Source of the DNA: Gammaproteobacteria bacterium
Lineage (GTDB): Bacteria > Pseudomonadota > Gammaproteobacteria > Pseudomonadales > Cellvibrionaceae
NCBI GenBank assembly: GCA_021151625.1
Contig: JAGKWY010000123.1
Span: 1-13,077, forward strand
Reading direction: 5' to 3'
DNA: 13,077 bases
Shown here: positions 11,957 through 13,077 of the stretch, piece by piece
Position numbering within the stretch: position 1 is the stretch's first letter
How the letters are laid out: each line of letters opens with the position of its first letter
Notes under the pieces: model-generated
Database searches by the model: none
What the model was told of the DNA's origin: nothing
The model's input: only the letters and a program-made list of their open reading frames with translations
Program-made: the position numbers and the translations under genes

Positions 11957-12922
11957 GTGCCCGGCGAATTCCAGTTAATCCAGCAATTCTTCCAGCGCGA
12001 GCAGGCCGAACAGCCTGCTGAAGGCGTATTGCTGGGAATTGGCGATGACTGCGCACTGCTGCAAATCCCGGACGCAAAGCAGTTGGCGGTATCGGTAGAT
12101 ACCTTAGTTGCCGGCGTGCATTTTCCGGCTGATGCTGATGCCGAATTAATTGCCGAGCGCGCACTGCGCACTAACCTGAGCGATCTTGCGGCCATGGGTG
12201 CAGATCCGCTGTGGTTTACCCTGGCGCTGACGCTGCCAGAAGCCAATGAAGATTGGCTGCGCAGTTTCAGTCGCGGATTATTTGCCTGCGCACGCGAATA
12301 TAAAATTGCATTAATTGGTGGCGACACCACCTCAGGCCCGCTCAGTATTACCATTCAGGTAATGGGGGCTGTTGCACCTGGTGCTGTGCTACGGCGCGAC
12401 GGCGCCAATATTGGTGATTTTGTATTGGTCACTCATAGCCTGGGTGATGGTGCCGGGGCATTGGCGCTGATACAAAATCGCATTGTGTGCGACGACCAAT
12501 CAGCAAATTATTTGCATGAACGTTTTTATCGTCCGACACCACGCTTGCAGGAATCTGCATTCATTCGCGAACTGGCAACGGCGGCGCTGGATATTTCTGA
12601 TGGACTGGTTGCCGATTTACAACATATTTGTGATGCCAGTGATGTAGGTGCGGTAATTGATGTAGAAAACCTGCCATTATCGCCCGCGTTACAGGCATTG
12701 AATAATCAGGCGCAAGCGTTGGAGTGGGCGCTCAGTGGCGGTGACGATTACGAATTATGTTTTACTGTCGCCCCGGAAAAAATGGCTGATGTCGCCATGT
12801 TAATTGCCCAGGGAAAATTAGCTGCAACAGTGATTGGCGAAATTATCCCGGGCCATAAAGTTATTTGTGAATTTGAAGGCGAGCCGTTTGCGCTTGCCAA
12901 CACTGGATACCAGCACTTTTAA
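11957..12922 (+). CDS. thiL: ThiL, thiamine-monophosphate kinase
   Basis: 321 aa from GTG 11957 (VPGEFQLIQQFF), which aligns with the family start (xxGEFxLI); the frame is open from TTG 11936, seven codons earlier. Neither has a clear ribosome site, and nusB's stop is 26 bp upstream. Motifs in order: GIGDDCALL (ATP/Mg site), VDTLVAGVHF, TNLSDLAAMGADPLW, GGDTTSGPLS, RRDGANIGD, LDISDGLVADLQHI and SGGDDYELCF. All belong to the AIR-synthase-like fold of ThiL. It makes thiamine diphosphate from thiamine monophosphate in the cytoplasm. nusB-thiL-pgpA is the standard gammaproteobacterial order. The gene is intact. Confidence 0.95.
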   Translation: MPGEFQLIQQFFQREQAEQPAEGVLLGIGDDCALLQIPDAKQLAVSVDTLVAGVHFPADADAELIAERALRTNLSDLAAMGADPLWFTLALTLPEANEDWLRSFSRGLFACAREYKIALIGGDTTSGPLSITIQVMGAVAPGAVLRRDGANIGDFVLVTHSLGDGAGALALIQNRIVCDDQSANYLHERFYRPTPRLQESAFIRELATAALDISDGLVADLQHICDASDVGAVIDVENLPLSPALQALNNQAQALEWALSGGDDYELCFTVAPEKMADVAMLIAQGKLAATVIGEIIPGHKVICEFEGEPFALANTGYQHF

Positions 12923-12938
12923 CAGTGCGAATTTAATA

Positions 12939-13077
12939 ATGAATACACCCAGTCTTAAACAAGTATTTACCAACCCCTATCATTTGTTTGCATTTGGTTT
13001 TGGTAGTGGCCTTGCACCCAAAGCACCAGGAACCTTTGGTACTTTGGCAGCTATCCCGATTTTTTTAGTGATTCAGG
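12939..13077 (+). CDS. pgpA: PgpA, phosphatidylglycerophosphatase A, N-terminal fragment
   Basis: 46 codons are in the window before the right edge. The peptide MNTPSLKQVFTNPYHLFAFG continues FGSGLAPKAPGTFGTLAAIP into a first hydrophobic segment (PIFLVIQ). The stretch FGSGLAPKAPGTFGT is the signature of PgpA-type lipid phosphatases, which remove the phosphate from phosphatidylglycerophosphate at the inner membrane. It starts 16 bp after thiL's stop, and its place after thiL is typical. The catalytic aspartates lie beyond the window. Confidence 0.93.
   Translation, partial: MNTPSLKQVFTNPYHLFAFGFGSGLAPKAPGTFGTLAAIPIFLVIQ

Noticed and set aside
1..13077. CRISPR array, rRNA or tRNA genes
   Set aside because: No regular short direct repeats with spacers and no tRNA- or rRNA-like segments were seen; the repeated 130-bp units at 2343-4746 are attC sites.

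Overview
The window looks like the chromosome of a Gram-negative gammaproteobacterium. NrdR, RibD, riboflavin synthase, RibH and ThiL all read like gammaproteobacterial proteins, and the order nrdR-ribD-ribE-ribBA-ribH-nusB-thiL-pgpA is typical of that group. A Cellvibrionaceae-type host is my guess from overall style; it was not tested.

Left part (1-2010). A BlaI-type repressor and the start of an M56/BlaR1-like membrane peptidase lie on the minus strand behind a promoter flanked by two dyad operators. Next, also on the minus strand, comes a sigma70-like promoter, a leader of about 235 nt holding four hairpins, and a 105-codon unknown gene. A small secreted cysteine protein (CPCPY motif) follows on the plus strand. 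The stretch up to 2010 carries nested inverted repeats and a promoter-like element that stops just before an attI-like core site (GTTAGGC).

Middle part (2010-5437). This is an array of six AT-rich integron gene cassettes, all on the plus strand, with five complete attC sites of 111-135 bp and a broken sixth. No integrase gene is present in the window. The cassettes encode, in order: a small membrane protein, an unknown protein, a HEPN-like protein (RNRIQH), an unknown protein, a small two-helix membrane protein, and a second HEPN-like protein (RNSAAH). Two HEPN-type cassettes in one short array make a defence or toxin role plausible. This is the most interesting accessory content here. A 99-aa orphan gene follows.

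Right part (5898-13077). A LacI-family regulator diverges from the nrdR-rib-nusB-thiL-pgpA cluster. Two palindromic intergenic elements interrupt the cluster: a REPIN-like pair between ribD and an RDD-family gene, and a perfect 33-bp inverted repeat between ribH and nusB. The cluster is damaged at three places within about 1.7 kb. The ribE 3' end is fused to the middle of ribBA's first domain, ribBA has a second internal deletion with a frame change, and nusB lacks its middle. Each gap is roughly 200 bp by comparison with family lengths. Three such losses in normally essential genes suggest either assembly drop-outs or genuine decay covered by copies elsewhere. Reads are needed to decide.
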